From Micromonospora wenchangensis (GTDB taxonomy: Bacteria > Actinomycetota > Actinomycetes > Mycobacteriales > Micromonosporaceae), in NCBI RefSeq assembly GCF_002210435.1, contig NZ_MZMV01000041.1, forward strand, positions 1 to 64,000: a DNA stretch of 64,000 nucleotides, given 5' to 3'. Position 1 is the stretch's first letter; every line of letters begins with the position of its first letter. The notes beneath the pieces were generated by a model. It was not told the DNA's origin and ran no database searches. It saw only the letters and a program-made list of their open reading frames with translations. The position numbers and the translations under genes are program-made. Positions 51,937 through 60,039 of this stretch are shown here, one piece after another.

Positions 51937-52839
51937 GTGAGCCAGGACCAGTACACCCCGCAGGACCCGAACAGCCAGTACGGCCACCAGGAGGGCCAGC
52001 CGGCCCAGCAGCAGTCGACGCCCGGCCGGACCGACCGGATGGGTCCGGAGCCCGACCACGGCGAGACGTCGTACCGGGGCAGTGACCGGTTGGCGGGCAA
52101 GCGGGCCCTGATCACCGGCGGCGACTCGGGCATCGGCCGGGCGGTGGCGATCGCGTTCGCCCGGGAGGGCGCCGACGTGGTCGTGTCCTACCTCGACGAG
52201 GACGAGGACGCCGACGCCCGGGAGACCGTCCGGCTGATCGAGGAGGCCGGCCGCCGCGGGGTCGCGGTGCGCACCGACCTGACCGACGAGCAGCACTGCC
52301 GTGACCTGGTCGACCGGACGGTGACCGACCTCGGCGGGCTGGACATCCTGGTCAACAACGCGGCGTACCAGATGGCCCAGGACGACGGCATCGAGGCGAT
52401 CAGCACCGACCAGTTCGACCGGGTGATGAAGACCAACCTGTACGCGATGTTCTGGCTGTGCCGCAGCGCCCTGCCGCACCTGAAGGAGGGCGCGACGATC
52501 ATCAACACCACCTCCATCCAGGCGTTCGACCCGTCGCCGCCGCTGCTGGACTACGCCACCACCAAGGCGGGCATCGCCAACTTCACCAAGGGGCTGGCCG
52601 CGCAGCTCGCCGACCGGGGCATCCGGGTCAACGCGGTCGCGCCCGGCCCGATCTGGACGCCGCTGATCCCGGCGACCATGCCGCCTGAGAAGGTGGAGCA
52701 GTTCGGCACCGACACCCCGCTGGGCCGGGCCGGGCAGCCCGCCGAACTGGCACCCGCGTACGTCTTCTTCGCCTCGCAGGAGTCCAGCTACGTCACCGGG
52801 GAGATCCTGGGCGTGACCGGCGGCCGGTTCACCAAGTGA
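51937..52839 (+). CDS. SDR of the stress-related YhxC/GSP39-like group
   Basis: 300 residues. The first ~45 are a hydrophilic tail rich in Gln, Pro and Tyr (QYTPQDPNSQYGHQEG), typical of the general-stress SDR group. The core has TGGDSGIGRAVA, LVNNAAYQ, Ser in NTTSIQAF, YATTK and GEILGVTGG. GTG start with AGGGGAG. The substrate is unknown; the family in Bacillus is induced by general stress. Confidence 0.85.
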   Translation: MSQDQYTPQDPNSQYGHQEGQPAQQQSTPGRTDRMGPEPDHGETSYRGSDRLAGKRALITGGDSGIGRAVAIAFAREGADVVVSYLDEDEDADARETVRLIEEAGRRGVAVRTDLTDEQHCRDLVDRTVTDLGGLDILVNNAAYQMAQDDGIEAISTDQFDRVMKTNLYAMFWLCRSALPHLKEGATIINTTSIQAFDPSPPLLDYATTKAGIANFTKGLAAQLADRGIRVNAVAPGPIWTPLIPATMPPEKVEQFGTDTPLGRAGQPAELAPAYVFFASQESSYVTGEILGVTGGRFTK

Positions 52840-52848
52840 CCGACCCGT

Positions 52849-52882
52849 CCGCCGGGCCGGGGCCCCGGTCCCGGTCCGGCGG
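52849..52882. terminator. 13-bp stem-loop between convergent genes
   Basis: CCGCCGGGCCGGG pairs with CCCGGTCCGGCGG (one G-T pair) with an 8-base loop, exactly between the SDR stop (52839) and the nucleotidyltransferase stop (52883). Confidence 0.6.
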
Positions 52883-53536
52883 TCAGCGGGGCCAGTGGGC
52901 CAGCCGGCGGCGGACCTGCGCGATCTGCGCCGGGTCCAGGCCGTAGCGGGCGAGCCGCCGGTCCGGCAGCCGGTCCAGGTAGCGGCCGGCGGCCCGCACG
53001 TCCTCGTCGTCCAGCGCCGGGTCCACCTGCCGGGCCAGGGCCAGCAGCTCGTCGACCGGGTACTGCGCCAGCGCGGCGGCGACGTCGATGTAGTCGCGGG
53101 CCTCCCGCCGGTTGACCAGGGCGGCGGTCTTGTTGGCGATCAGGTCGCGGACGTCCATCACCGGGCCGAGGTCCATCACCACCGGTGAGCGGTACCGGTC
53201 GAGCCGGGCCAGGCTGAGCCGGATCCGCCGGTCGTCCCGGCCGACCACGAAGTCCCGGATGTCCCTGTCGAAACCCTCGAACAGGTCACCGAGGTCGCTG
53301 TCCGGGTCGGCCGCCGCGACGGTGTACCCGGCGCGTTCCAGCGCGGCACACACCTCCGCCGCGGCCGCGGCGGCCGCCCCCTCCACGTCGGCGAACAGGT
53401 CGACGTCCTCGGTGGGGCGGGTGACCAGGCCGTGTGCCGCCCACGCCACCCCGCCGCCGAGGACGAACCGGTGCGGCCCGGCCGCGGTGAGGGCGACCCG
53501 GGCGACCTCCCGGTAGAAGTCGTGCAGGTGGGTCAC
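52883..53536 (-). CDS. AbiEii/nucleotidyltransferase-type toxin-like protein
   Basis: 217 residues. The nucleotidyltransferase core RFVLGGGVAWAAHGLVTRPTEDVDLF contains the GG-x-A motif and D-x-D (DVDLF). A C-terminal helical bundle follows. This is the layout of AbiEii-type toxins. The GTG at 53536 overlaps the stop of the upstream gene by 4 bases (GTGA). Toxicity is not shown by sequence; stand-alone nucleotidyltransferases of other roles are an alternative. Confidence 0.7.
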   Translation of the reverse strand: MTHLHDFYREVARVALTAAGPHRFVLGGGVAWAAHGLVTRPTEDVDLFADVEGAAAAAAAEVCAALERAGYTVAAADPDSDLGDLFEGFDRDIRDFVVGRDDRRIRLSLARLDRYRSPVVMDLGPVMDVRDLIANKTAALVNRREARDYIDVAAALAQYPVDELLALARQVDPALDDEDVRAAGRYLDRLPDRRLARYGLDPAQIAQVRRRLAHWPR

Positions 53537-53865
53537 GCGGTCCGCAGACCCCGGTGCCGGCTCTCCCAGGCCGCCCGGACCCCCCGGGGCAGGTTGAGCC
53601 GCCGCCACACCCGGCGCAGGGTGCGTCCGTCGATCAGCGCCCGCAGGTCGTCGGCGCGGGTGGTCTCGCGCAGCACGTTCTCGTACAGCCAGAGCAGGTC
53701 GTCCGGTTCGGCCAGGTCGAACGTGCGTTCGCTGCTCCACATCAACCGGACCGGCAGCTCCACCACCCCGCCGGTGGGGCCGGTCAGCTCCGCCAGGGTG
53801 CGCGCCACCACCACCGGCCGGCCCGGCCGGGCCAGGTGGGTGGCGGTCGCCAGGGTGGCCTGCAT
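53533..53865 (-). CDS. Small partner protein of the nucleotidyltransferase (candidate antitoxin)
   Basis: 110 residues: an N-terminal beta segment (GRPVVVARTLAELTGPTGGVVELPVRLMW), then helices DLLWLYENVLRETTRADDLRALIDG and a basic C-terminus (RRVWRRLNLPRGVRAAWESRHRGL). It has no AbiEi winged-helix region that I can identify, so the antitoxin role rests on position: it precedes and overlaps the nucleotidyltransferase gene. A longer start upstream is possible. Confidence 0.55.
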   Translation of the reverse strand: MQATLATATHLARPGRPVVVARTLAELTGPTGGVVELPVRLMWSSERTFDLAEPDDLLWLYENVLRETTRADDLRALIDGRTLRRVWRRLNLPRGVRAAWESRHRGLRTA

Positions 53866-53940
53866 GCTGTCAGGGTAACGCCGCCGCGACCTGCGCCGGC
53901 ACGCGACTTTCCCGAACCGCCGCCGTCCGCGCCCGCGCCG

Positions 53941-53987
53941 CCCCGCGCCGGCCGTCCGCGACCGGGGCGCCGACGGCCGGCGCGGGG
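53941..53987. promoter_or_regulatory. 16-bp perfect stem-loop upstream of the AbiEii-like operon
   Basis: CCCCGCGCCGGCCGTC (53941-53956) pairs with GACGGCCGGCGCGGGG (53972-53987) without mismatch around a 15-base loop. It sits 76 bp upstream of the small partner gene start. It may act as an RNA leader or attenuator for that operon, as an operator, or as a terminator. Confidence 0.45.
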
Positions 53988-54132
53988 TATCCTGGTGGGC
54001 AGGAGCGTCGGTGTGTCCAGTGTCCCCGGGCCTCACCTGAATTGCCGTCGCGGAGTTCCGTCCGGCTGGAGCCGCGTTGCGCCACGCGCCGAGAGGCGAC
54101 ATGCACACCGGCGCTCCGCCACCGTGATCGCC

Positions 54133-54157
54133 GCCCCCGACCGGACCGGTCGGGGGC
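54133..54157. promoter_or_regulatory. 12-bp near-palindrome upstream of fdnG
   Basis: GCCCCCGACCGG-A-CCGGTCGGGGGC: perfect 12-bp arms around a single base, 114 bp before the dehydrogenase start. It could bind a dimeric regulator or form a hairpin in the leader. No consensus matched. Confidence 0.4.
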
Positions 54158-54271
54158 AGCGCCGTGTCGGTGCGTGGGGAATCCTCGCACCCGGGTCGCA
54201 TCCTCCGCCGCGCTGGCCTATGTTCAGGGGGTCGGCCGGTCGACGGATCATGCCGGGGAGGGAGGTGCGCG

Positions 54272-57200
54272 GTGGGTCTGCGTACCTTCATCGCGGGCTG
54301 GCCGGTCTACCGGCAGCTCACCGGCACCGACCCGTTGGGCCGGGGCGCGGCGGCGCAGTCGGGTCGTTCCGCCGGGCTGACCGCCCGCACCGAGACCGCC
54401 GACCGGGTGGCCCGCTCGGTCTGCCCGTACTGCGCGGTCGGCTGCGGGCAGCGGGTGTACGTCTCCGACGACCGGGTCACCCAGATCGAGGGCGACCCGG
54501 ACAGTCCGATCTCCCGGGGGCGGCTCTGCCCGAAGGGCTCGGCGAGCAAGAGCCTGGTCACCAGCCCGCTGCGGCAGACCACGGTCCGCTACCGGCGACC
54601 GTATTCCACCGAGTGGGAGGATCTCGACCTCGACACCGCGCTGGACATGATCGCCGACCGGGTCCTCGCCGCCCGCGAGCAGACCTGGGAGGACGTCGAC
54701 AGCGACGGCCGGCCGCTGCACCGCACGCTGGGCATCTCCAGCCTGGGCGGGGCGACGCTGGACAACGAGGAGAACTACCTCATCAAGAAGCTGTTCACGG
54801 CGATGGGGGCGCTCCAGATCGAGAACCAGGCCCGCATTTGACACTCCGCCACCGTCCCCGGTCTGGGGGCCAGCTTCGGTCGCGGTGGCGCGACGGACTT
54901 CCAACAGGATCTCGCCAACGCTGACGTCATCGTCATCCAGGGGTCGAACATGGCCGAGGCCCATCCGGTGGGCTTCCAGTGGGTCATGGAGGCCAAGCGG
55001 CGCGGCGCGAAGGTCTTCCACGTCGATCCCCGGTTCACCCGTACCAGCGCGGTGGCCGACTCGTACCTGCCGATCCGGGCGGGCACCGACATCGCCCTGC
55101 TCGGTGGCGTGGTGCGCTACATCCTGGACAACGAGCTGGACTTCCGGGAGTACGTGCTGGCGTACACGAACGCGGCGACGATCGTCAGCGAGCAGTTCGC
55201 CGACACCGAGGACGGCGACGGCCTGTTCTCCGGCTACGACCCGAACACCGACAGCTACGTGCAGACCAGTTGGCAGTACGCCGGGCACGAGGCGGACTCC
55301 GGCAGCGGGCACACCGCCAAGGAACGCGACAGCGCGGCCGGCCTGCGGCACGAGTCGCACGGCGCGCAGGTGCACGGGCAGGTCCAGCGGGACGAGACGC
55401 TCCAGCATCCGCGCTGCGTCTACCAGATCCTGCGCCGGCACTTCGCCCGGTACACGCCGGAGATGGTGGAGCGGGTCTGCGGCATTCCCCGGGAGAAGTT
55501 CCTGGAGTTGGCGCGGGCCTGGACGGAGAACTCGGGCCGGGACCGCACCGGCGCGCTTGTCTACTCGGTGGGCTGGACCCAGCACAGCGTCGGTGTGCAG
55601 TACATCCGCACCGGGGCGATCATCCAGTTGCTGCTGGGCAACATGGGCCGGCCGGGCGGCGGCATCCTGGCGTTGCGCGGGCACGCCAGTATCCAGGGGT
55701 CGACGGACATCCCGACGCTGTTCAACCTGCTGCCCGGCTACCTGCCGATGCCGCACCACGCCGACCACCCGACGTTCGACGAGTGGGTGGACAGCATCCG
55801 CCACCCCGGCCAGAAGGGTTTCTGGGGCAACGCGCGGGCGTACGCGGCGAGCCTGCTCAAGGCGTACTGGGGTGACGCGGCGACCCCGGACAACGACTTC
55901 TGTTACGACCACCTGCCCCGGATGACCGGCGACCACGGCACCTACCAGCAGGTGCTCAACATGATCGACGGCAAGGTCAGGGGATACTTCCTGCTCGGCC
56001 AGAACCCGGCGGTCGGCTCGGCGCACGGGCGGGCGCAGCGGCTCGGCATGGCCAACCTGGACTGGCTGGTGGTCCGTGACCTGTTCATGATCGAGAGCGC
56101 CACGTTCTGGAAGAACGGCCCCGAGGTGGCCACCGGCGAGATCGTCCCGACCGAGTGCCGCACCGAGGTGTTCTTCCTGCCGGCGGCCTCGCACGTGGAG
56201 AAGGAGGGCACCTTCACCCAGACCCAGCGGCTGTTGCAGTGGCGGGAGAAGGCCGTCGAGCCGCCGGGCGACGCCCGCTCCGAGCTGTGGTTCTTCTACC
56301 ACCTGGGGCGGCGGCTGCGGGAGAGGCTGGCCGGCTCCCCGCACCGCCGCGACCGCGCCCTGCTCGACCTCGCCTGGGACTACCCCACCCACGGCCCGCA
56401 CGACGAGCCGAGCGCCGAGGCGGTGCTGCGCGAGATCAACGGCTACGACGTGTCCACCGGCCGCCCGCTCGCCTCGTTCGCCGAGGCGAAGGACGACGGC
56501 AGCACCGCCGTCGGCTGCTGGATCTACTCCGGCGTCTACGCCGACGGCGTCAACCAGGCGGCCCGCCGCCGGTCCCGGCACGAGCAGGACTGGGTGGCCG
56601 CGCAGTGGGGCTGGGCGTGGCCGGCGAACCGGCGCATCCTCTACAACCGGGCGTCGGCCGACCCGCAGGGCCGGCCGTGGAGCGAGCGCAAGAAGTACGT
56701 CTGGTGGGACCCGCAGGCCGGCGAGTGGACCGGCTACGACGTGCCGGACTTCGAGAAGACGAAACCGCCGACGTACCGGCCGCCGCAGGGGGCGTCCGGT
56801 CCGGCGGCGCTGGCCGGCGACGACCCGTTCGTCATGCAGGCCGACGGCAAGGGCTGGCTGTACGCGCCGAGCGGGGTGCTCGACGGTCCCCTGCCGACGC
56901 ACTACGAGCCGGCGGAGTCGCCGCTGCGCAACCCGCTCTACGGCCAGCAGGCCAACCCCACCCGCAAGGTGTACGCCCACCCGGTGAACTCGGTGAACCC
57001 GAGCCCGCCGCAGGAGCACAGCCAGGTCTTCCCGTACGTGTTCACGGTCAGCCGGCTCACCGAGCACCACACGGCCGGGGCGATGAGCCGGACGGTGCGT
57101 CCGCTGGCCGAGCTGCAACCGGAGATGTTCGTGGAGGTGTCCCCGGAGTTGGCCGCCGAGGCGGGGCTGACCCACCTGGGCTGGGCGCACCTGGTCAGCG

Positions 57201-57577
57201 GGCGTGCGGTGATCGAGGCGAAGGTGCTGGTCACCGACCGGCTCACCCCGTTGCGGGTGGACGGTCGGGTGATCCACCAGCTCTGGCTGCCGTACCACTT
57301 CGGGTACGAGGGCCTGGTCACCGGCGACTCGGCCAACGACCTGTTCGGCATCACCCTGGACCCGAACGTGCTCATCCAGGAGAGCAAGGTCGGCACCTGT
57401 GACGTCCGGCCGGGCCGGCGACCGACCGGCCCGGCGTTGCGGGACCTGGTCGAGGACTACCGTCGACGGGCCGGGATCGTGCCCGGTGACCGCCCGCCGA
57501 CGGTGACGACCCCGGTGCTGCGACCGGCCGGTCGGAGCGACGACGGCCCACGGGAGAAGGGCGCCGACCATGCCTGA
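54272..57577 (+). CDS. fdnG: Selenocysteine formate dehydrogenase, alpha (molybdopterin) subunit
   Basis: 1101 residues read through an in-frame TGA. The N-terminal 4Fe-4S site is C51-P-Y-C54-A-V-G-C58 with C86 in LCPKG. Then GISSLGGATLDNEE and, at codon 190 (54839-54841), TGA in NQARI-U-HSATVP, the usual ARI/V-U-HS position of Sec-containing FDHs. Downstream come EAHPVGFQWVMEAKRRGAKVFHVDPRFTRTSA and the FLLGQNPAVGSAHGRAQR region of the bis-MGD fold. It oxidises formate to CO2, taking electrons through Fe-S to the beta subunit. GTG start with GGGAGGGAGGT. No Tat twin-arginine signal is visible, so the enzyme may face the cytoplasm. Overlaps the beta gene by 8 bp. Confidence 0.93.
54839..54890 (+). 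promoter_or_regulatory. SECIS element for selenocysteine insertion at UGA
   Basis: Directly after the TGA (54839-54841) an outer stem CGCCACCG (54847-54854) pairs perfectly with CGGTGGCG (54883-54890). An inner stem CCCC/GGGG (54856-54859/54865-54868) closes a loop GGTCT (54860-54864). The GGUCU loop begins 18 bases after the UGA. From memory, E. coli fdhF has a GGUCU apical loop at the same distance; this loop is where SelB binds. Structure is by inspection, not folding software. Confidence 0.8.
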
Positions 57578-58643
57578 CGCCAACAGCCTCTACGGCCCGC
57601 TCGATCCGGCCCCGGACGCGGGCTGGACGGCTGCCGGCCCCCGGATGGGGTTCTTCACCGACACCAGCGTCTGCATCGGCTGCAAGGCGTGCGAGGTGGC
57701 CTGCAAGGAGTGGAACGCCGTCCCCGAGTCGGGCTTCGACCTGCTCGGCATGTCGTACGACAACACCGGCGCGCTGACCGCGAACTCCTGGCGGCACGTG
57801 GCCTTCATCGAGCAGCCGGTGCCGGCCGGGCACCGCACCGCGGCCTTCGCCGGCGATCCGACCGGAGGGTCGGCCGGCGCCACGTCGGCGGCGGTTGCCG
57901 CCGGCACCGGCAGCGCCAGCGGTACGAACCCGGGCGTCCCGCCGGGGGACGCCGACGCCGCCGCCCGGATGGCCGGCACCGTGCCGTCAGTCGCTCCGGA
58001 CGGCACGGGCACCCGGTTCCTCGGGATGCCGGGGGCCGCACCGCCCGGTCGGGGCACGGGTGCCGAGACCCGCACCGACTTCCGCTGGCTGATGATGTCG
58101 GACGTCTGCAAGCACTGCACCCACGCCGCCTGCCTGGACGTCTGCCCCACCGGGTCGCTGTTCCGCACCGAGTTCGGCACCGTCGTGGTGCAGGAGGACA
58201 TCTGCAACGGCTGCGGCTACTGCATCTCCGCCTGCCCGTACGGGGTGATCGACCAGCGTAAGGGTGACGGTCGGGCGTGGAAGTGCACGCTGTGCTACGA
58301 CCGGCTCGGCGCGGGCATGACCCCGGCCTGCGCCCAGGCCTGCCCGACGGAGTCCATCCAGTACGGCCCCCTCGACGAACTGCGCGACCGGGCCGCACAG
58401 CGGGTCGCCACGCTGCACGAGCGGGGCGTGCCGCAGGCCCGGCTCTACGGCCACGACCCGACCGACGGTGTCGGCGGCGACGGCGCGTTCTTCCTCCTCC
58501 TCGGCGAGCCCGAGGTGTACGGGCTGCCCCCGGACCCGGTGGTCACCACCCGGGACCTGCCGAGGATGTGGCGGCGGGCGGGGCTGGCCGCGCTGGCGAT
58601 GACGGCGGCGGCCGTCGCCGCGTTCGTCGGGGGATCGTCGTGA
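57570..58643 (+). CDS. Formate dehydrogenase Fe-S beta subunit with C-terminal membrane helix
   Basis: 357 residues. Four 4Fe-4S clusters: C35-I-G-C38-K-A-C41-x3-C45, CKHCTHAACLDVCP, CNGCGYCISACPYG and CTLCYDRLGAGMTPACAQACP. Between clusters 1 and 2 lies an unusual Gly/Ala/Pro-rich insertion of about 75 residues (approximately 90-165). A C-terminal hydrophobic helix (LAALAMTAAAVAAFVGG) anchors the subunit. It passes electrons from the alpha subunit to the membrane subunit. ATG start overlaps fdnG by 8 bp; the end overlaps the NrfD gene by 4. Confidence 0.9.
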   Translation: MPDANSLYGPLDPAPDAGWTAAGPRMGFFTDTSVCIGCKACEVACKEWNAVPESGFDLLGMSYDNTGALTANSWRHVAFIEQPVPAGHRTAAFAGDPTGGSAGATSAAVAAGTGSASGTNPGVPPGDADAAARMAGTVPSVAPDGTGTRFLGMPGAAPPGRGTGAETRTDFRWLMMSDVCKHCTHAACLDVCPTGSLFRTEFGTVVVQEDICNGCGYCISACPYGVIDQRKGDGRAWKCTLCYDRLGAGMTPACAQACPTESIQYGPLDELRDRAAQRVATLHERGVPQARLYGHDPTDGVGGDGAFFLLLGEPEVYGLPPDPVVTTRDLPRMWRRAGLAALAMTAAAVAAFVGGSS

Positions 58644-59872
58644 CCGCCGGCCGGATCCCGGTGGGGGAGCGGTTCCGGGGCTTCCGCGCCCGGCTCGCCG
58701 CCGACGGTGTGTTCCGGCCGCAGCGCTCCTCGGCGCGGCTCGGCCACGGCCCGAAGGTCGGCGTCGGCCCGGCCGCCACCGCACCGCCGGCCGACGCTGC
58801 GGGCTCGGTTGGTGCGATGGGCCCGGCCGGTGCCGTGGGCGCTGCCGACGCGCCGGTCGTCGGGCCGCCCCGGGACGCGCCGCCGGTGGCGCGGCGGCGG
58901 GGCCGGGGCGGGCGCGGCGGCGAGGAGCTGCGCGTCCCGGAGGCGGAGTTCACCTCCTACTACGGCCGGCCGATCCTCAAGGCCCCGGTGTGGCGGTGGG
59001 ACATCGCCGCGTACCTGTTCACCGGCGGGTTGGCCGCCGGATCGTCGCTGCTGGCCGCCGGGGGGCAGCTCACCGGCCGGCCGGCGCTGCGCCGGGCCGG
59101 CCGGGTCACCGCGTTGGGCGCGGTCACCGCCAGCGCCTACTTCCTGATCAACGACCTCGGGCGGCCGGCCCGGTTCCACCACATGCTGCGGGTGGCGAAA
59201 CCGACCTCCCCGATGTCGGTGGGCACCTGGATCCTCACCGCGTACGGCCCGGCCGCCGGGTTGGCCGCCGTCGCCGAGGGCGCACCGCTGCTACCGGCAC
59301 GCGGGGTGTTCTCCCCGGTGCGTCGGCTGCTGCCGCCGGCCGGGCAGGTCGCCGGGCTGGCCGCCGCCGCCGTCGCACCGGCGCTGGCCACGTACACCGG
59401 GGTGCTGTTGGCCGGCACGGCGGTGCCGTCCTGGCACGAGGCGTACCCGGAGCTGCCGACCATCTTCGCGGGCAGCGCCCTGGCCAGCGGCGCCGGTGTG
59501 GGGCTGCTCGCCGCGCCCTGCGCCCAGGCCGGCCCGGCCCGGCGGATGGCGGTGGCCGGGGCGGCCCTGGAACTGTGGGGCGCGCACTCGGTGGAGACCC
59601 GGCTGGGGCTGCTCAGCGAGCCCTACCGGATCGGTACGGCGGGTCGGCTGCTGCGCGCCGGTCGCCTGCTCACCGCCGCCGGGGTGGTGGGGGCGCTGGC
59701 CGGGCGGCGCAGCCGGGTGCTGTCCGCGCTGTCCGGCACGGCGCTGCTGGCCGCGTCGGTGGCCACCCGGTTCGGCATCTTCCACGGCGGGGTGGCCTCG
59801 GCGCGGGACCCGAAATACACGGTGCTGCCGCAGCGGGAACGGATCCGTCGCCGCGAGGCCGGGCAGGTCTGA
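58640..59872 (+). CDS. nrfD: NrfD-type membrane subunit of the formate dehydrogenase
   Basis: 410 residues with about nine hydrophobic helices and the NrfD/PsrC pattern (RWDIAAYLFTGGLAAGSSLLAAG, FLINDLGRPARFHHMLRV). The N-terminal ~105 residues are Pro/Ala/Gly-rich and precede the first helix. NrfD subunits bind quinone without haem and would replace the cytochrome b (FdnI) of E. coli. The GTG start overlaps the beta gene stop by 4 bases (GTGA), so the three genes are one operon. Confidence 0.85.
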   Translation: MTAGRIPVGERFRGFRARLAADGVFRPQRSSARLGHGPKVGVGPAATAPPADAAGSVGAMGPAGAVGAADAPVVGPPRDAPPVARRRGRGGRGGEELRVPEAEFTSYYGRPILKAPVWRWDIAAYLFTGGLAAGSSLLAAGGQLTGRPALRRAGRVTALGAVTASAYFLINDLGRPARFHHMLRVAKPTSPMSVGTWILTAYGPAAGLAAVAEGAPLLPARGVFSPVRRLLPPAGQVAGLAAAAVAPALATYTGVLLAGTAVPSWHEAYPELPTIFAGSALASGAGVGLLAAPCAQAGPARRMAVAGAALELWGAHSVETRLGLLSEPYRIGTAGRLLRAGRLLTAAGVVGALAGRRSRVLSALSGTALLAASVATRFGIFHGGVASARDPKYTVLPQRERIRRREAGQV

Positions 59873-59917
59873 CACCTCGCCGCGCCACCGGCGGGGCCCT
59901 GTGGTTGACTCGGGGGC

Positions 59918-60013
59918 GGAGGCGTTCAGGCGGCTGGTGCCCCTCCCAGCCTTCAAAGCTGGTGTGGTCCGGGACCCGGGCCAGGCGGGTTCGATTCCCG
60001 TCCGTCTCCGCCA
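59918..60013 (+). tRNA. selC: tRNA-Sec (anticodon UCA)
   Basis: 96 bases. The anticodon stem CCAGC/GCTGG closes the loop CTTCAAA with anticodon TCA reading UGA. There is a long variable arm (TGGTCCGGGACCCGGGCCA), the T arm GCGGG-TTCGATT-CCCGT, and acceptor GGAGGCG pairing with CGTCTCC with a G-T pair, followed by discriminator G and an encoded CCA (60011-60013). The eighth acceptor pair is a T-C mismatch. The length, long extra arm and 8/5-type acceptor-T arrangement are typical of bacterial tRNA-Sec. It lies between the NrfD gene and selA. Confidence 0.93.
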
Positions 60014-60039
60014 ACCGTCTGCGGGGGAGATGACAACGC

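Larger units (their letters stand above)
53866..54271. other. Divergent promoter region of the AbiEii-like pair and the formate dehydrogenase
   Basis: No gene seen in these 406 bp. It contains two strong symmetric elements: a 16-bp perfect stem-loop at 53941-53987 and a 12-bp near-palindrome at 54133-54157 (listed separately). The ribosome site of the dehydrogenase gene, GGGAGGGAGGT, lies at its right end. I could not fix promoters reliably. Confidence 0.5.

Noticed and set aside
54248..57583. A 1111-residue open frame on the minus strand opposite fdnG
   Set aside because: It mirrors the GC-rich codons of fdnG; the plus strand has full family motifs and ribosome site, and the minus frame shows no domain.
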